Assembly: GCA_023101725.1 (NCBI GenBank)
Contig: JALJCO010001293.1
Coordinates: 496,001 to 560,000 of the forward strand
Direction of reading: 5' to 3'
Length of the DNA stretch: 64,000 nt
Origin: Atherinomorus stipes
Lineage: Eukaryota > Chordata > Actinopteri > Atheriniformes > Atherinidae
The stretch's first letter is position 1, and each line of letters starts with the position of its first letter. Shown in pieces: positions 32,204-45,028 of this stretch. The notes under the pieces are model-generated. The model worked only from the letters and a program-made list of their open reading frames with translations. It ran no database searches and was not told where the DNA came from. The position numbers and the translations under genes were made by a program.

Positions 32204-35200
32204 TTCTTCTTCTTTTTCTTCTCACAAAAGAAGTGCATTTTTGGGGGCCTGAACATGCTCGAAAAGTCACCAAATTTTGCCTACCCCCCCAGACGAATCT
32301 GAAAAATTTCGTATTTTGGCATTTTCGTGACCGCTCGGGCAAAACTGCGCGAGAGCGCCACCTTTTGTAAAGTCCCCAGAACTGCATGTCACCGATTTTC
32401 ACGAAACTCGGTACACTTGTTCTACATGTCGGGGCGGACAAAAAAGCCTCTTAACGTCGTGGTGCCAGGTCCACAGGAAGTCGGCCATTTTGGGTCAAAG
32501 TCGCCATTTTGGCGTTTCACTCACATCGCATTTGCGTTAACTCCTCCGAAACCGCAAATGCTAGGGTCACCCCGATGGTCTCTTTGTGTTCAGAAGGCAT
32601 GTGACATTTCTAGTTGTGCTCTGCGTTCAGAAATCTGCAAGCGTGTGGAGGGGGCGGAGCCTTCAAGTTGACCTTCTCGCCATGAAACACGAAACTGATA
32701 TAACTCGGGCATAAAACCAGATATCTGCACCAAAATTGCTACGTAGGATGCCGGCCGGATGCTGAACACACCTATATGACCATTTCCGGTTTTCGCCTTA
32801 GCCCCGCCCCCAAGCGACAGGAAGTGTCACTTTCCAGTGTTTGGGGTCCAGAACTTCATTGATGAAGCCGATGGATTTGAAAGTGCTTCCAAACGTGTCA
32901 AACCCTTCCACGATGCCACAATAAAAAACTCAAGTCGATACGCCAAACGCAACCATGGCGAATATGAGCCCAACGCCATGGAAACAGGAAGTACATGGAA
33001 ATGACACAAAGAAAGGTCCGATCTCCACCAAACTTGCTACAGATGATGATGGTCATCCCCTGAACTGATTCACATAGATATATTGGCCATATCTGGAAAA
33101 ATGACTCTAGTGCGCCCCCTACAATTGTTTAAACTGATATAACTCTGGAAGAAAACCAGGTATCTGCACCAAATTTGCTAGGTGTGATGCTGGACAGATG
33201 CTGACTGAAGCTATATGATGATTTCCGGTTTTTGCCTTAGCCCCGCCCCCTAGTGACAGGAAGTGCCTGTAAATGACACACAGATGGGCAGATCTCGACC
33301 AAACTTGGCACAGATGATGACAGGAATACCTTGAACTGTTTCACATGATGTGATGACGTCATGGCCACGCCCCCTGAAAACAGGAAGTGACTTCTTCGGC
33401 CTACATAATCACTTACATTCCTATTAAACCCCTGAGTTGGCACAAATTCCTTCAAGTGAGGGTAAGGGGGACTGAGGGGAGGCGGTGCATAGGCCGGAGC
33501 GGCGCCTGAGGAGCGAGGGCCTTCATCGCCGCTTGCGGCTTTAATTATTATTATTATTCTCCCGTCAAAAGAAGTGCATTTTTGGGGGCCTGAACATGCT
33601 TAAAGTCTAACCAAATTTTGGCTACCCCCCCATTTAAAATCGAAAAATTTCATAATTTGGCGTTTTCGTGACCGCTCGGGCGAAACTGAGCTCTAGCGCC
33701 ACCTTTTGCAAGGTCCCCAGAACTGCATGTCACCGATTTTTACGAAACTCGGTACACTTGTTCTACATGTCGGGGCGGACAAAAAAGCCTCTTAACGTCG
33801 TGGTGCCAACTGTACAGGAAGTCGGCCATTTTGGGTCAAAGTCGCCATTTTGGCGTTTCACTCACGTCGCATTTGCGTTAACTCCTCACAAACCACAAAT
33901 GGTACGGTCATCCCGATGGTCTCTTTGTGTTCAGAAGGCATGTGACATTTCTAGTTGTGCTCTGCATTCAGAAATCTGCAAGCGTGTGGAGGGGGCGGAG
34001 CCTGAAAGTTGACCTTCTCGCCATGAAACACGAAACTGATATAACTCTGGCATAAAACCAGATATCTGCACCAAAATTGGTACGTATGATGCCCGTCAGA
34101 TGCTGAACACACCTATATGACCATTTCCGGTTTTCATCTTAGCCCCGCCCCCTCGGGACAGGAAGTGCCTGTAAATAATACACGGATGGCCAGATCTCGA
34201 CCACACTTGGCACAGATGATGACAGGCACACCGCTAACTGTTTCGCATGATGTGATGACGTCATGGCCACGCCCCCTGAAAACAGGAAGTGCCTGTAAAT
34301 AAGACACGGATGGCCAGATCTCTACCAAACTTGGCACAGATGATGATATTCATAACCTGATATCATTTACATGGACACATGTTCCAGAATTTTAAATGTG
34401 GCTCTATAGCGCCCCCTACAAACCTTCAAATGATCATTCTGAGGTAACACATCAACCCAACGCCATGACATTAAGCACACTGGTAGAACATGACACGGAC
34501 TACGCGGTGAATAGGCCTGAGCGGCGCCAGAGGTGCGAGGGCCTTCATCGCCGCTTGCGGCTTTAATTCTTATTCTTATTCTTATTATTCTTATTCTCCC
34601 GTCAAATGAATTGCATTTTTGGGGGCCTGAACATGCTCAAAAACTCACCAAATTTTGGCTACCCCCCCATTTAAAATCGAAAAATTTCATAATTTGGCGT
34701 TTTCGTGACCGCTCGGGCGAAACTGAGCTCTAGCGCCACCTTTTGCAAGGTCCCCAGAACTGCATATCACCGATCTTTACGAAATTCGGTACACTTGTTC
34801 TACATGTCGGGGCGGACAAAAAAGCCTCTTAACGTCGTGGTGCCAACTGTACAGGAAGTCGGCCATTTTGGGTCAAAGTCGCCATTTTGGCGTTTCACTC
34901 ACGTCGCATTTGCGTTAACTCCTCACAAACCACAAATGGTACGGTCATCCCGATGGTCTCTTTGTGTTCAGAAGGCATGTGACATTTCTAGTTGTGCTCT
35001 GCATTCAGAAATCTGCAAGCGTGTGGAGGGGGCGGAGCCTGAAAGTTGACCTTCTCGCCATGAAACACGAAACTGATATAACTCTGGCATAAAACCAGAT
35101 ATCTGCACCAAAATTGCTACGTGTGATGCCGGCCAGATGCTGAACACACCTATATGACCATTTCCGGTTTTCGCCTTAGCCCCGCCCCCTGGGGACAGGA

Positions 35201-38200
35201 AGTGTCACTTTTCAGTGTTTGGGGTCCAGAACTTCAATGATGAAGCCGATGGATTTGAAAGTGCTTCCAAACGTGTCAAACCCTTCCACGATGCCACAAT
35301 AAAAAACTCAAGTCGATAAGCCAAACGCAACCATGGCGAATATCAGCCCAACGCCATGGAAACAGGAAGTACATGGAAATGAACCAAAGGAAGGTCCGAT
35401 CTCCACCAAACTTGCTACAGATGATGATGGTCATCCCCTGAACTGATTCACATAGATATATTGGCCATATCTGGAAAAATGACTCTAGTGCGCCCCCTAC
35501 AATTGTTTAAACTGATATAACTCTGGAAGAAAACCAGGTATCTGCACCAAATTTGCTAGGTGTGATGCTGGACAGATGCTGACTGAAGCTATATGATGAT
35601 TTCCGGTTTTTGCCTTAGCCCCGCCCCCTAGTGACAGGAAGTGCCTGTAAATGACACACAGATGGGCAGATCTCGACCAAACTTGGCACAGATGATGACA
35701 GGAATACCTTGAACTGTTTCACATGATGTGATGACGTCATGGCCACGCCCCCTGAAAACAGGAAGTGACTTCTTCGGCCTACATAATCACTTACATTCCT
35801 ATTAAACCCCTGAGTTGGCACAAATTCCTTCAAGTGAGGGTAAGGGGGACTGAGGGGAGGCGGTGCATAGGCCGGAGCGGCGCCTGAGGAGCGAGGGCCT
35901 TCATCGCCGCTTGCGGCTTTAATTATTTCTTATTCTTATTCTTATTCTCCCGTCAAATGAATTGCATTTTTGGGGGCCTGAACATGCTCGAAAAGTCACC
36001 AAATTTTGGCTACCCCCCCATTTAAAATCGAAAAATTTCGTATTTTGGCGTTTTCGTGACCGCTCGGGCAAAACTGCGCTCTAGCGCCACCTTTTGCAAG
36101 GTCCCCAGAACTGCATGTCACCGATCTTTACAAAATTCGGTACACTTGTTCTACATGTCGGGACGGACAAAAAAGCCTCTTAACGTCGTGGTGCCAAGTG
36201 TACAGGAAGTCGGCCATTTTTGGTCAAAGTCGCCATTTTGGCGTTTCACTCACGTCGCATTTGCGTTAACTCCTCATGAACCGCAAATGGTACGGTCATC
36301 CCGATGGTCTCTTTGTGTTCAGAAGGCATGTGACATTTCTAGTTGTGCTCTGCATTCAGAAATCTGCAAGCGTGTGGAGGGGGCGGAGCCTTCAAGTTGA
36401 CCTTCTCGCCATGAAACACGAAACTGATATAACTCTGGCATAAAACCAGATATCTGCACCAAAATTGCTACGTGTGATGCTGGTCAGATGCTGAACACAC
36501 CTATATGACCATTTCCGGTTTTCACCTTAGCCCCGCCCCCTGCGGACAGGAAGTGCCTGTAATTAACACACGGATGGCCAGATCTCGATCAAACTTGGCA
36601 CAGATGATGATGTTCATAACCTGATCTCATTTACATGGACACATGTTCCAGAATTTTTAATGTGGCTCTACAGCGCCCCCTACAAACCTTCTAATGATCA
36701 TTTTGGCCGACCCGATCAACCGAAGGCCATGAAATTAAGCATACTGGTAGAACATGACAAGGATTACATAGATACGTGTTCCTGAAGTTTACATGTGGCT
36801 CTACAGCGCCCCCTACAAACCTTCAAATGATCATTCTGAGCTAACACATCAACCAAACGCCATGAAATTCAGCAAACTGGTAGAACATGACACGGACTAC
36901 GCGGTGCATAGGCCTGAGCGGCGCCAGAGGTGCGAGGGCCTTCATCGCCGCTTGCGGCTTTAATTCTTCTTCTTCTTCTTCTTCTTCTCCCAAGAAGTGC
37001 ATTTTTGGGGGCCTGAACATGCTCAAAGTCTCACCAAATTTTGCCTACCCCCCCATTGGAATGCGAACAATTTCAGAATTTGCCATTTTCGTGAACGCTC
37101 GGGCAAAACTGCGCTCTAGCGCCACCTTTTGCAGGAGCCCCAGAACTGCATGTCACCGATTTTTACGAAACTCGGTACACTTGTTCTACATGTCGGGGCG
37201 GACAAAAAAGCCTCTTAGCGTCGTGGTGAAAAGTGTACAGGAAGTCGGCCATTTTGGGTCAAAGTCGCCATTTTGCCGTTTCACTCATGTCGCATTTGCG
37301 TTAACTCCTCCGAAACCGCAAATGCTAGGGTCACCCCGATGGTCTCTTTGTGTTCAGAAGGCATGTGACATTTCTAGTTGTGCTCTGCATTCAGAAATCT
37401 GTAAGCATGTGGAGGGGGCGGAGCCTCTAAGTTGACCTTCTCGCCATGAAACACGAAACTGATATAACTCTGGCATAAAACCAGATATCTGCACCAAAAT
37501 TGCTACGTAGGATGCTGGTCAGATGCTGAACACAACTATATGACCATTTCCGGTTTTCACCTTAGCCACGCCCCCTGGGGACAGGAAGTGTCACTTTTCA
37601 GTGCTTGGGGTCCAGAACTTCATTGATGAAGCCGATGGATTTGAAAGTGCTTCCAAACGTGTCAAACCCTTCCACGATGCCACAATAAAAAACTCAAGTC
37701 GTTACGCCAAACACAACCATGGCGAATATGAGCCCAACGCCATGGAAACAGGAAGTACGTGGAAATGACACAGAGAAAGGTCCAATCTCCACCAAACTTG
37801 CTACAGATGATGATGGTCATCCCCTGAACACATTCACGTTGAGATATTTCCGATATCTTAAAAAATGGCTCAATAGCGCCCCCTACAAATCTTCAAATGA
37901 TCAGCCCCGCCCACCACAATGACCCACAAGCATGAAATTTGGCACAGTGGTAGAACATGTCAGGACCTACAAAAAACCCTCTTGGACCATTTGGATTAAT
38001 ACGACAGGAAGTCGGCCATTTTGAAAAAAGTGACATTTTTCTGACGATATCTTGATGACATATTTGCGTTAACTCCTCAGAGACCGCTAATGGTACAGCC
38101 ATCACGATGGTCTCTTTCTGTTCACAAGGCATGTGAGATTTCTAGTTGTGCTCTGCATTAAGAAATCTGTAAGCGTGTGGAGGGGGCGGAGCCTAAAAGG

Positions 38201-38766
38201 TGACCTTCTCGCCATGAAACACGACACTCATAACTCTGGCATAAAACCAGATATCTGCACCAAACTTGGTATGTATGATGCTGGTCAGATGCTGAACACA
38301 CCTATATGACCATTTCCGGTTTTCACCTTAGCCCCGCCCTTTCCGGACAGGAAGTGCCTGTAAATAAGACACGGATGGCCAGATCTCGATCAAACTTGGC
38401 ACAGATGATGATGTTCATAACCTGATCTCATTTACATGGACACATGTTCCAGAATTTTTAATGTGGCTCCACAGCGCCCCCTACAAACCTTCAAATGATC
38501 ATTTTGGTCTACCAGATCAACCGAAGACCATGAAATTCAGCACACTGGTAGAACATGAAACGGTTTACATGGACATATGTTCCTGAAGTTTAAATGTGAC
38601 TCTACAGCGCCCCCTACACAGCTTCAAATGATGATTCTGTGCTTCCACATCAACCAAACGCCATGAAATTCGGCACACTGGTAGAACATGACACAGACTA
38701 CGCGGTGCATAGGCCTGAGCGGCGCCAGAGGTGCGAGGGCCTTCATCGCCGCTTGCGGCTTTAATT
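32204..38766. repeat. array of five 1.0-1.8 kb noncoding units
   Basis: Units end in GCCGCTTGCGGCTTTAATT at about 33,545, 34,566, 35,923, 36,964 and 38,766. Each starts with a TTATT/CTT-rich stretch and then 'gaagtgcatttttgggggcc' or a variant. Lengths are about 1.34, 1.02, 1.36, 1.04 and 1.80 kb. Units 1 and 3 share the same 3' part, as do units 2 and 4, so a dimer of about 2.38 kb was duplicated. Each unit carries GCCATTTTG twice, several ACAGGAAGTG sites and GCCCCGCCCCC boxes. The 110-115-codon frames in each unit have no ATG and reflect sequence identity. I believe this is an abundant fish repeat but cannot name its class; hairpin ends and T-rich targets would fit a Helitron/Helentron relative. 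Confidence 0.8.
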
Positions 38767-38776
38767 TTAATTATAT

Positions 38777-39169
38777 TCATGAGTGTTTGTCTTGACGTTT
38801 CAACTTGTGTGTCTTGTTCAGTGGTGGTGGTTTTTCAGCCTTTCTTACCTTGGCCATGTATCTGAGTATTGCACACCTTGTGCTTTTGGGCACTCCAGTG
38901 ATGTTGCAGCTCTGAAATATGGCAAAACTGCTGGCAAGTGACATCTTGGCAACTGCACGCTTGACTTTTCTCAGTTCATGGGCAGTTATTTTGCTCCTTG
39001 GTTTTTCCACACGTTTCTTGCGACCCTGTTGACTATTTTGAATAAAACGCTTGATTGTTCGATGATCACGCTTCAGAAGCTTGGCAATTTTAAGAGTGCT
39101 GCATCCCTCTGCAAGATATCTCACTATTTTTGACTTTTCGGAGCCTGTCAAGTCCCTCTTCTGACCCAT
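38777..39169 (-). pseudogene. Tc1 transposase N-terminal half (DNA-binding region)
   Basis: 130 codons from ATG at 39,167-39,169, beginning 'MGQKRDLTGSEKSKIVRYLA'. The helix-turn-helix (residues about 9-50, EGCSTLKIAKLLKRDHRTIKRFI) and the second DNA-binding helix set are intact. It stops before the catalytic domain. In a normal Tc1 gene the catalytic half would follow on this strand; here it lies on the other strand. Confidence 0.85.
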
Positions 39170-39279
39170 TTTGCTAAAAGAAAGGAAGTTGCCTAATAAA
39201 TACGTTTACCTAATTAATAATTTGCCTAATAATTCATAATTCATAATATATTATATCAATATATAATATATCAACTGAC

Positions 39280-39868
39280 TTTCCTAAGGTTTTATGGACT
39301 GATGAAATGAAAGTGAGTCTTGATGGGCCAGATGGATGGGCCCATGGCTGGATCGGTAAAGGGCAGAGAGCTCCAGTCCGACTCAGCAAGGTGGAGGTGG
39401 GGTACTGGTATGGGCTGGTATCATCAAAGATGAGCTTGTGGGGCCTTTTTGGGTTGAGAATGGAGTCACGCTCAACTCCCAGTCCTACTGACAGTTTCTG
39501 GAAGACACCTTCTTCAAGCAGTGGTACAGGAAGAAGTCTGCATCCTTCAAAAAAAACATGATTTTCATGCAGGACAATAAGTCTAAAAGAAGAAAAAACT
39601 AATGACATGGCCTCCTTGTTCACCTGATCTGAACCCCATAGAGAACCTGTGGTCCCTCATCAAATGTCAGATGTACAAGGAGGGAAAACAGTCCACCTCT
39701 CTGAACATTGTCTGGGAGGCTGTGGTTGCTGCTGCACACAATGTTGATGGTGAACAGATCAAAACACTGACAGGATCCATGGATGGCAGCTTTGGAGTGT
39801 CCTTGCAAAGAAAGGTGGCTGTATTGGTCACTGATTTGTTTTTGAATGTCAGAAATGTATATTTGTGA
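39280..39868 (+). pseudogene. Tc1 transposase C-terminal half (catalytic region)
   Basis: The frame has 'VLWTDEMKVSLDGPDGWAHG' at its start, containing the first catalytic Asp region. It continues to 39,561 and then breaks at a short A run. From 39,602 another frame gives 'MTWPPCSPDLNPIENLWSLI', the SPDLNPIEN block with the final catalytic Glu, to the stop at 39,866-39,868. The middle Asp region ('QDNA'-type) is corrupted near 39,565-39,600. Nonfunctional. Confidence 0.85.
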
Positions 39869-40154
39869 ATGTTGAGCTGTTATATTGGTTTCCCTGGTGA
39901 AAATAAATAATTGAAATGGGTATATATTTGTTTATTGTTAAGTTGCCTAATAATTATGTTTGCCTGATACAGCTGATATAGGGTGCTGATGTCATTAGAC
40001 CACAGCCCTTCTCATTACAGAGATGCACATCACCTGATATGCTTAATTTGTAGTAGGCTTTCGTGCCTTTACAGCTTGGAGTAAGACAACATGCATAAAG
40101 AGGATGATGTGGTCAAAATACTCATTTGCCCAATAATTTTACACTCCCTGTATA

Positions 40155-40160
40155 TGTGTG

Positions 40161-40200
<40 letters not shown>

Positions 40201-40210
40201 TATTTATATA
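40155..40210. repeat. (TA)n microsatellite
   Basis: A TA tract with TG borders directly after the Tc1 terminus. The Tc1 target is TA, so the element may have inserted into it. Confidence 0.9.
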
Positions 40211-41468
40211 TGCATGCATATCTGTCTTTCTCTATCGGTTCCTTTCGAACACTTGCGTGGGAACTTTTTTTTGTCCAGTGCACTTATGCATATTACACTA
40301 AAGTCTCGTTTGACATCATGAGATTTGGGATGTTGACAGTGAAGGAGCCGATTCTCTGCTGATGAATCAGTTAGTGTGGGGTGTTCTCCGTAGTGTACAC
40401 CCCAGACTATATGATCACAAGAGGCAAATCTTGTGTGATTTGTCTTTTGTAATCAAGTGTGTGGTCTCTACATCTGTGAAGGTCTCAGGAATTCTTGAGT
40501 GTGTACACAGCTTTACATACTGCGGTTTCTGAGCCCCAGGACGCCTGTGGGCAGTGACAGCTCGAAAATGCCAATAATGAATGTTGGCGAGTCAGAAACG
40601 CAGATTTTTAAGCTCTAAAAGTTACGTTGTGTCTCTTTAATGGGAGGTTGCCTAAACTTTTGGCCTGTACTGAAAAAACAACATGAAAAAGGTGACTTTC
40701 ATTGCAGTGGGTCTTTGTAGTTCTATTCATTGTTTTCTAACGGTTTCTTTTGCGGATTTCAGCCTCTGAGCTTTTTCTGCTGGATGGTAGAAACGTTTTC
40801 TTTGCACTGCTGAAGGAAGAGTGTGCCTATTTTGACTTATCCGCAACATTTTCTGAGAAATGACAGATTATTGTGTGATTTTTATCAAATACTCTTACTG
40901 TATAACAGTTTAAGAAAAGTTCACTAGAACAAACTTACTTCAACAATCCCTGTAGCGTGCAGAGATCCTTGGCCTCTTTGATCATTCCTTGTGGGATTGG
41001 GTGGACTCAATAAATTTTCCTGGTCTCCTCATAACTGTTAGCCCACATGTTATTAAAGTCCCAGCTGATGACATGTAACTACTTCATATCACATGGACAT
41101 GCAGTGAGATGGTTTATAATTCGGCCCACTGTTTTAAAAAGGATGTCTCTCAGGGCCATTCTGCAAAACACAAGACAGATTATGACTGAATATTAACAGG
41201 TTTCTGAGTTATGGTACCAATCTTACATCCATCCCAAATATCCTTCAGGATCAGTCAAATATTCATCAGTAAAAGAATGTGTGAACTCGGGCTGGGACGA
41301 TATGCTTTTCTCCCGATTTGATTCTTCTACATTTTTTTTGTGCCAATTCATTTTAAACTATGATTCTTCAATATTGCCTATTTCTGTCATCTTTGGTTTT
41401 AACACCAGACTAAGCTGTCCGTCAGTCTCCAGGTTCTGTTTAATTCATTTCCAAATAACTGATGCTAA
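40211..41468 (+). other. unassigned, possible introns
   Basis: I see no confident exon. A good acceptor-like text ('tttcttttgcggatttcag') ends near 40,764, followed by a 31-codon open stretch (SELFLLDGRNVFFALLKEEC...), but no usable donor follows. It may belong to the gene whose last exons are at 43.6-45.4 kb. Confidence 0.3.
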
Positions 41469-41988
41469 TGGGCCTTTTCCATTGCAGCTGTGCACCGCAC
41501 GGTACAGCGCAGTACAGCACAGTACAGCGCAGTACAGCACCACACACAAAAGACGACCAGGACGGTTTTTGTTTCCACACAGGAGAAGTAGTAGTCTACT
41601 ACCTGGAAGTGGGCGGAGTTGGCATGGTCGAGACTGCCGTGCCACACGGTGGTCAGTAAAGTCAAAACAACAATGGAGGCATTGGACAGTATGGAGGTGT
41701 TACTGCTGTTGCTGTTTCCTCTGTGGCTTGTAGTCACTGAAAACAGAGCCAGGTATTTTTAGAAGACGCGAGGCGAGACACATGACGCGTGTGACCATTT
41801 CCTTTGGCCAATCAGTGGAGAGCCATCAGGTCCGTCACGTTTTGTGTAGGTTCAGCGCGGTTAGAGCTAGCTCTGAAACGGGTGCGGAAAATCGTAACGC
41901 CTCGTAACAGGTTTTCCCAGAGGAAACACAAATAAAGCGTGCTGTGCCATGTGGAAGGGTTACAAAAATGTGCAGTGGAAAAGGCCCA
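41469..41988. mobile_element. TIR element (TGGGCCTTTTCCAYTGCA ends)
   Basis: 520 bp with TGGGCCTTTTCCATTGCA at the left end and the complement of TGGGCCTTTTCCACTGCA at the right. Near the left end are tandem 'cagtacagcg'-type repeats. No target duplication and no coding frame could be fixed. Confidence 0.75.
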
Positions 41989-43579
41989 CAAGTGATGTTT
42001 CTAGATTTTTGAAGAAAACCATTTCGCCCTCTGCTTGAGAAAAATGGGACCTTTTTTCCTACCTGGCCTGTGAAGATGGACTAAAATGAAGCATTTAAAA
42101 TTTGGGTGAAATAATTAATCCAAAAAGAAAAAAAAAGAAAAATGTAATTTTCATAGCAAAAAATCCTGGTATTCTGAGTTTTAGATTTTTCCTCCCATCC
42201 CTTTGCCATGAACACACTAGTGGGTTACCTACTTATGATGAAGTGAAGTTTTATTACCATGTTAGTTTGTCTTGTTACATTTATGAATCTTTTCATGACG
42301 TCAGTGTTTTCACCAGGAAAACAACTGGTTAACTGGTTGTGTTCACAGATTAAACAAATCTTAAATTTATTTAATGTCTTCCTAAATGAAAAGGTCTCAT
42401 TAAAAGGAAGAACATGATTTTTAACTCATCATTCATCAACGTTAACAGTGAGTCAGCAGTTTTCTGATTTTCTTTGTTAGCTTGTTTGTTATTTGTTGTG
42501 GGATGATGGTTATCATGTGATCCATCATTTCTCATATATGTTCTGCTTTCTTTCTCACTCAGACACTCAGTAGGTTAAATTCTGCTCCAATATTCATCAC
42601 CGTGCTGGAGTACAGATTCTTATTTTGTTAAAAAATTGCCATTGTTGGAGGTAAAAAAACTTATTCCTGCTAACTACTGCCTGGTTTTGAGTTTCAGAGT
42701 TGGTACACACTTTTAAAGGTCAACAACTCCTGTCCTCATGCATAGAAATGACAGTTTTCAGAATTTTAAACCTTTAAATGGCACTGTATAAAAAAAACTA
42801 TAGATAATTCATTCTCTATTTGCTGAATATAAAGTGGATTTTTGTTTGAGCATGGATTATCAAACTGATGTGTAAAAGAGCAACAATGTTGATTTTGACT
42901 ATTACTTTTAATATATGATGTACTGTATTTATATATAATATTCTGAAACTCTTGAACAAGGAAATAAAAAAGACATTAAGGAAAATAAGAGAACATTTTA
43001 ATTTTCACTGTTTTCTCAAATGTATGTTCATTTAACTATTTTTCTTTAAGTTAATTGAGTTATTGCTGCTCCAGTCCCTTGGCTGAGGAGTGGAGCTGAC
43101 ACATGGATTGGGTTTTGCTTTATTTGTTTTAGTTTTTTTTTTTCAGTCTGGGTTTTTTTGGCCCAAAAAATACAGTTAAGCCTTATCCTGAATGTGTTAC
43201 CATGGTAACTGACTCATTTAAGGAAACCTACTCATTGACAGGCTTACCTGTCTCCTCCCATCTGTCAGTCACTGGTTGGAGGAACACAACTCCAGAGATT
43301 TAGAAACTAAATTAATATACAATGTTTTACAGCAGTAGGAGATGCATCATGATCTGAACTGATATGTCATTCCCTGATCAATGACTCATCAAATGGTACC
43401 GTAGATACCAAATAGATAGATTGTCGTAATTCAGGAAATAACATAAACTAGAATTTTACAGAAATGACAAAACGGTGCATCAGTGAACATTATAGATGTT
43501 GCGATAATTGGAGAATGAACTAGCCTGGACAGAGATAAAACGTTCTTCATGATCATGATCTGGACATGTTCTCCAACAG
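41989..43579. other. unassigned, AT-rich, probably intronic
   Basis: No exon or repeat I recognise. It lies just upstream of a convincing exon at 43,580, so intron sequence is the simplest reading. Confidence 0.35.
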
Positions 43580-43761
43580 GTTCTGCTCCACCCAACAGCC
43601 CACGAGCCTGGCATACCAGCCTGACCAATGTCATGTATGAGATAACTGGCAAGTCAGTCTGGGCTCCCTCCATTGGAAAGACTGTGGTGCGCTTTTCTTT
43701 GGATCGAACCGCATCACTCTCCTGCTTTACCACCCAGAAGCAATTTTTCATTCCGCCGCTG
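43580..43761 (+). CDS. penultimate exon of an unrecognised gene
   Basis: The acceptor 'tgttctccaacag' precedes 43,580 and the donor GTGAGA follows at 43,762. The 182-bp exon begins with two bases of a split codon and ends at a complete codon. It encodes about 60 residues beginning 'SAPPNSPRAWHTSLTNVMYE', including ITGKSVWAPSIGKTVVRFSL, and ending KQFFIPPL. The sequence has mixed hydrophobic and polar residues like a folded domain, with no low complexity. Phase zero at the donor fits the last exon at 45,401. I do not recognise the family. A Rex3 LINE occupies the following intron. Confidence 0.6.
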
Positions 43762-43984
43762 GTGAGAAACTAGTTTCTCAAAATGTAATGTATAATTTGT
43801 GATGCAAGGTAAGTTTTATTTGTAACATTATTTTGTTAACACGACATTTACACAGATTGTCTTGTGTTATAACTGATTTGCCTCGGGTGTTCTGTGGACT
43901 AGATACGATTGTTACTAATGATAGGCTAGCAGATTCCCATTGACTTATGCTAGCATTAGCATCGGGGAGCACCGATGACAACAA

Positions 43985-45028
43985 TATGAGATGAAATAAG
44001 ATTAAACTGTCTCCAGTGATCGTTCGATCGTGTCCTCCGGGGACTCCTGTGGGGGGTGCTCCAGGAGTATGGAGTAACAGGCCCTCTTGTGCGGGCAGTC
44101 CGGTCCCTGCGGCGCCGGTACCAGTTTGGTCCGCATTTCCGGCTGTTGGTCGAAACCATTTCCGGTGAGGGTTGGACTCCGCCAAGGCTGCCCTTTGTTT
44201 ATAACCTTTATGGACACGATTTCTAGGCGCAGCCGAGGTGTTGAGGAGATCCGGTTTGGTGGCCTCAGGATCGGGTCTCTGCTTTTTGCAGATGATGTGG
44301 TTCTGTTGGTGTCATCGGGCCGTGATCTCCAACTCTCGCTGGAGCGATCTGCAGCCGAGTGTGAAGCTGCTGGGATGAAAATCAGCACCTCCAAATCTGA
44401 GACCATGGTTCTCACACGGAAAAGGGTGGAGTGTCCTCTCCAGGTCAGGGGTGAGGTCCTGCCCCAGGTGGAGGAGTTCAAGTATCTCGGGGTCTTGTTC
44501 ACAAGTGAGGAAAAAATGGAGCAGTGGAGTAATGCGGACACTGCATTGGTCCGTCGTGGTGAAGAGGGAGCTGAGCCAGAAGGCAAACTCTCAATTTACC
44601 GGTCCATCTACGTTCCTACCCTCACCTATGGCCATGAGCTGTGGGTCATGACCGAAAGAACGAGATCGCGGGTACAAGCGGCAGAAATGAGTTTCCTCCG
44701 CAGGGTGGCCGGGCTCTCCCTTAGAGATAGGGTGAGGAGCTCGGTCATCCGGGAGGGGCTCAAAGTAGAACCGCTGCTCCTCCGTATAGAGAGGAGCCAG
44801 ATGAGGTGGCTCGGGCATCTGGTCAGGATGCCTCCTGGACGTCCCACCAGGACAAGACCCCGGGGAGACCCAGGACACGCTGGAGGGGCTACATCTCCTG
44901 ACTGGCCTGGGAGCGCCTCAGGATCCCCCCGGATGAGCTGGCGGCTGTGGCCGGGGTGAGGGAAGTCTGGGCTTCCCTGCTTAGGCAGCTGCCCCTGCGA
45001 CCCGATCCCTGATAAGCGGAAGAAGATG
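43985..45028 (+). mobile_element. 5'-truncated Rex3 (RTE-type) LINE
   Basis: The plus strand encodes 'FPVRVGLRQGCP', the catalytic 'SLLFADDVVLLVSSGRDLQL', 'EEFKYLGVLFTSEEKM', and the C-terminal 'MRWLGHLVRMPPGRPTRTRP'. Together these are the well-known Rex3 reverse transcriptase of fish. A few residues are missing after GCP, and a frameshift near 44,850 breaks the tail. The 3' end 'gataagcggaagaagatga' is the usual Rex3 end, which normally runs into GATG repeats. It lies within an intron in the sense direction. Confidence 0.88.

Larger units (their letters stand above)
38767..40152. mobile_element. rearranged Tc1/mariner element
   Basis: The right terminal sequence ends in CACTCCCTGTA (40,152), preceded by 'tttgcccaataatttt', the ATTATTRGGCAAA-type subterminal motif of one fish Tc1 family. 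The same motif in inverted form lies at about 39,190-39,235. The transposase N-terminal half is on the minus strand and the C-terminal half on the plus strand, so the left part is inverted. The left terminal repeat is lost where the element meets the array at 38,766. Confidence 0.8.

Noticed and set aside
32327..37435. Five similar 110-180 codon plus-strand frames, one per array unit
   Set aside because: Most lack ATG, start from GTG or similar, and match only because the DNA units are alike. They show no protein family features and the frame also runs through clear motif-rich noncoding text.
40764..40870. Possible exon (SELFLLDGRNVFFALLKEEC)
   Set aside because: A good acceptor but no reasonable donor before the stop, and no link to the exon at 43,580.
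44087..44959. 290-codon frame as a host gene
   Set aside because: It is the Rex3 reverse-transcriptase region, 5' truncated and frameshifted.
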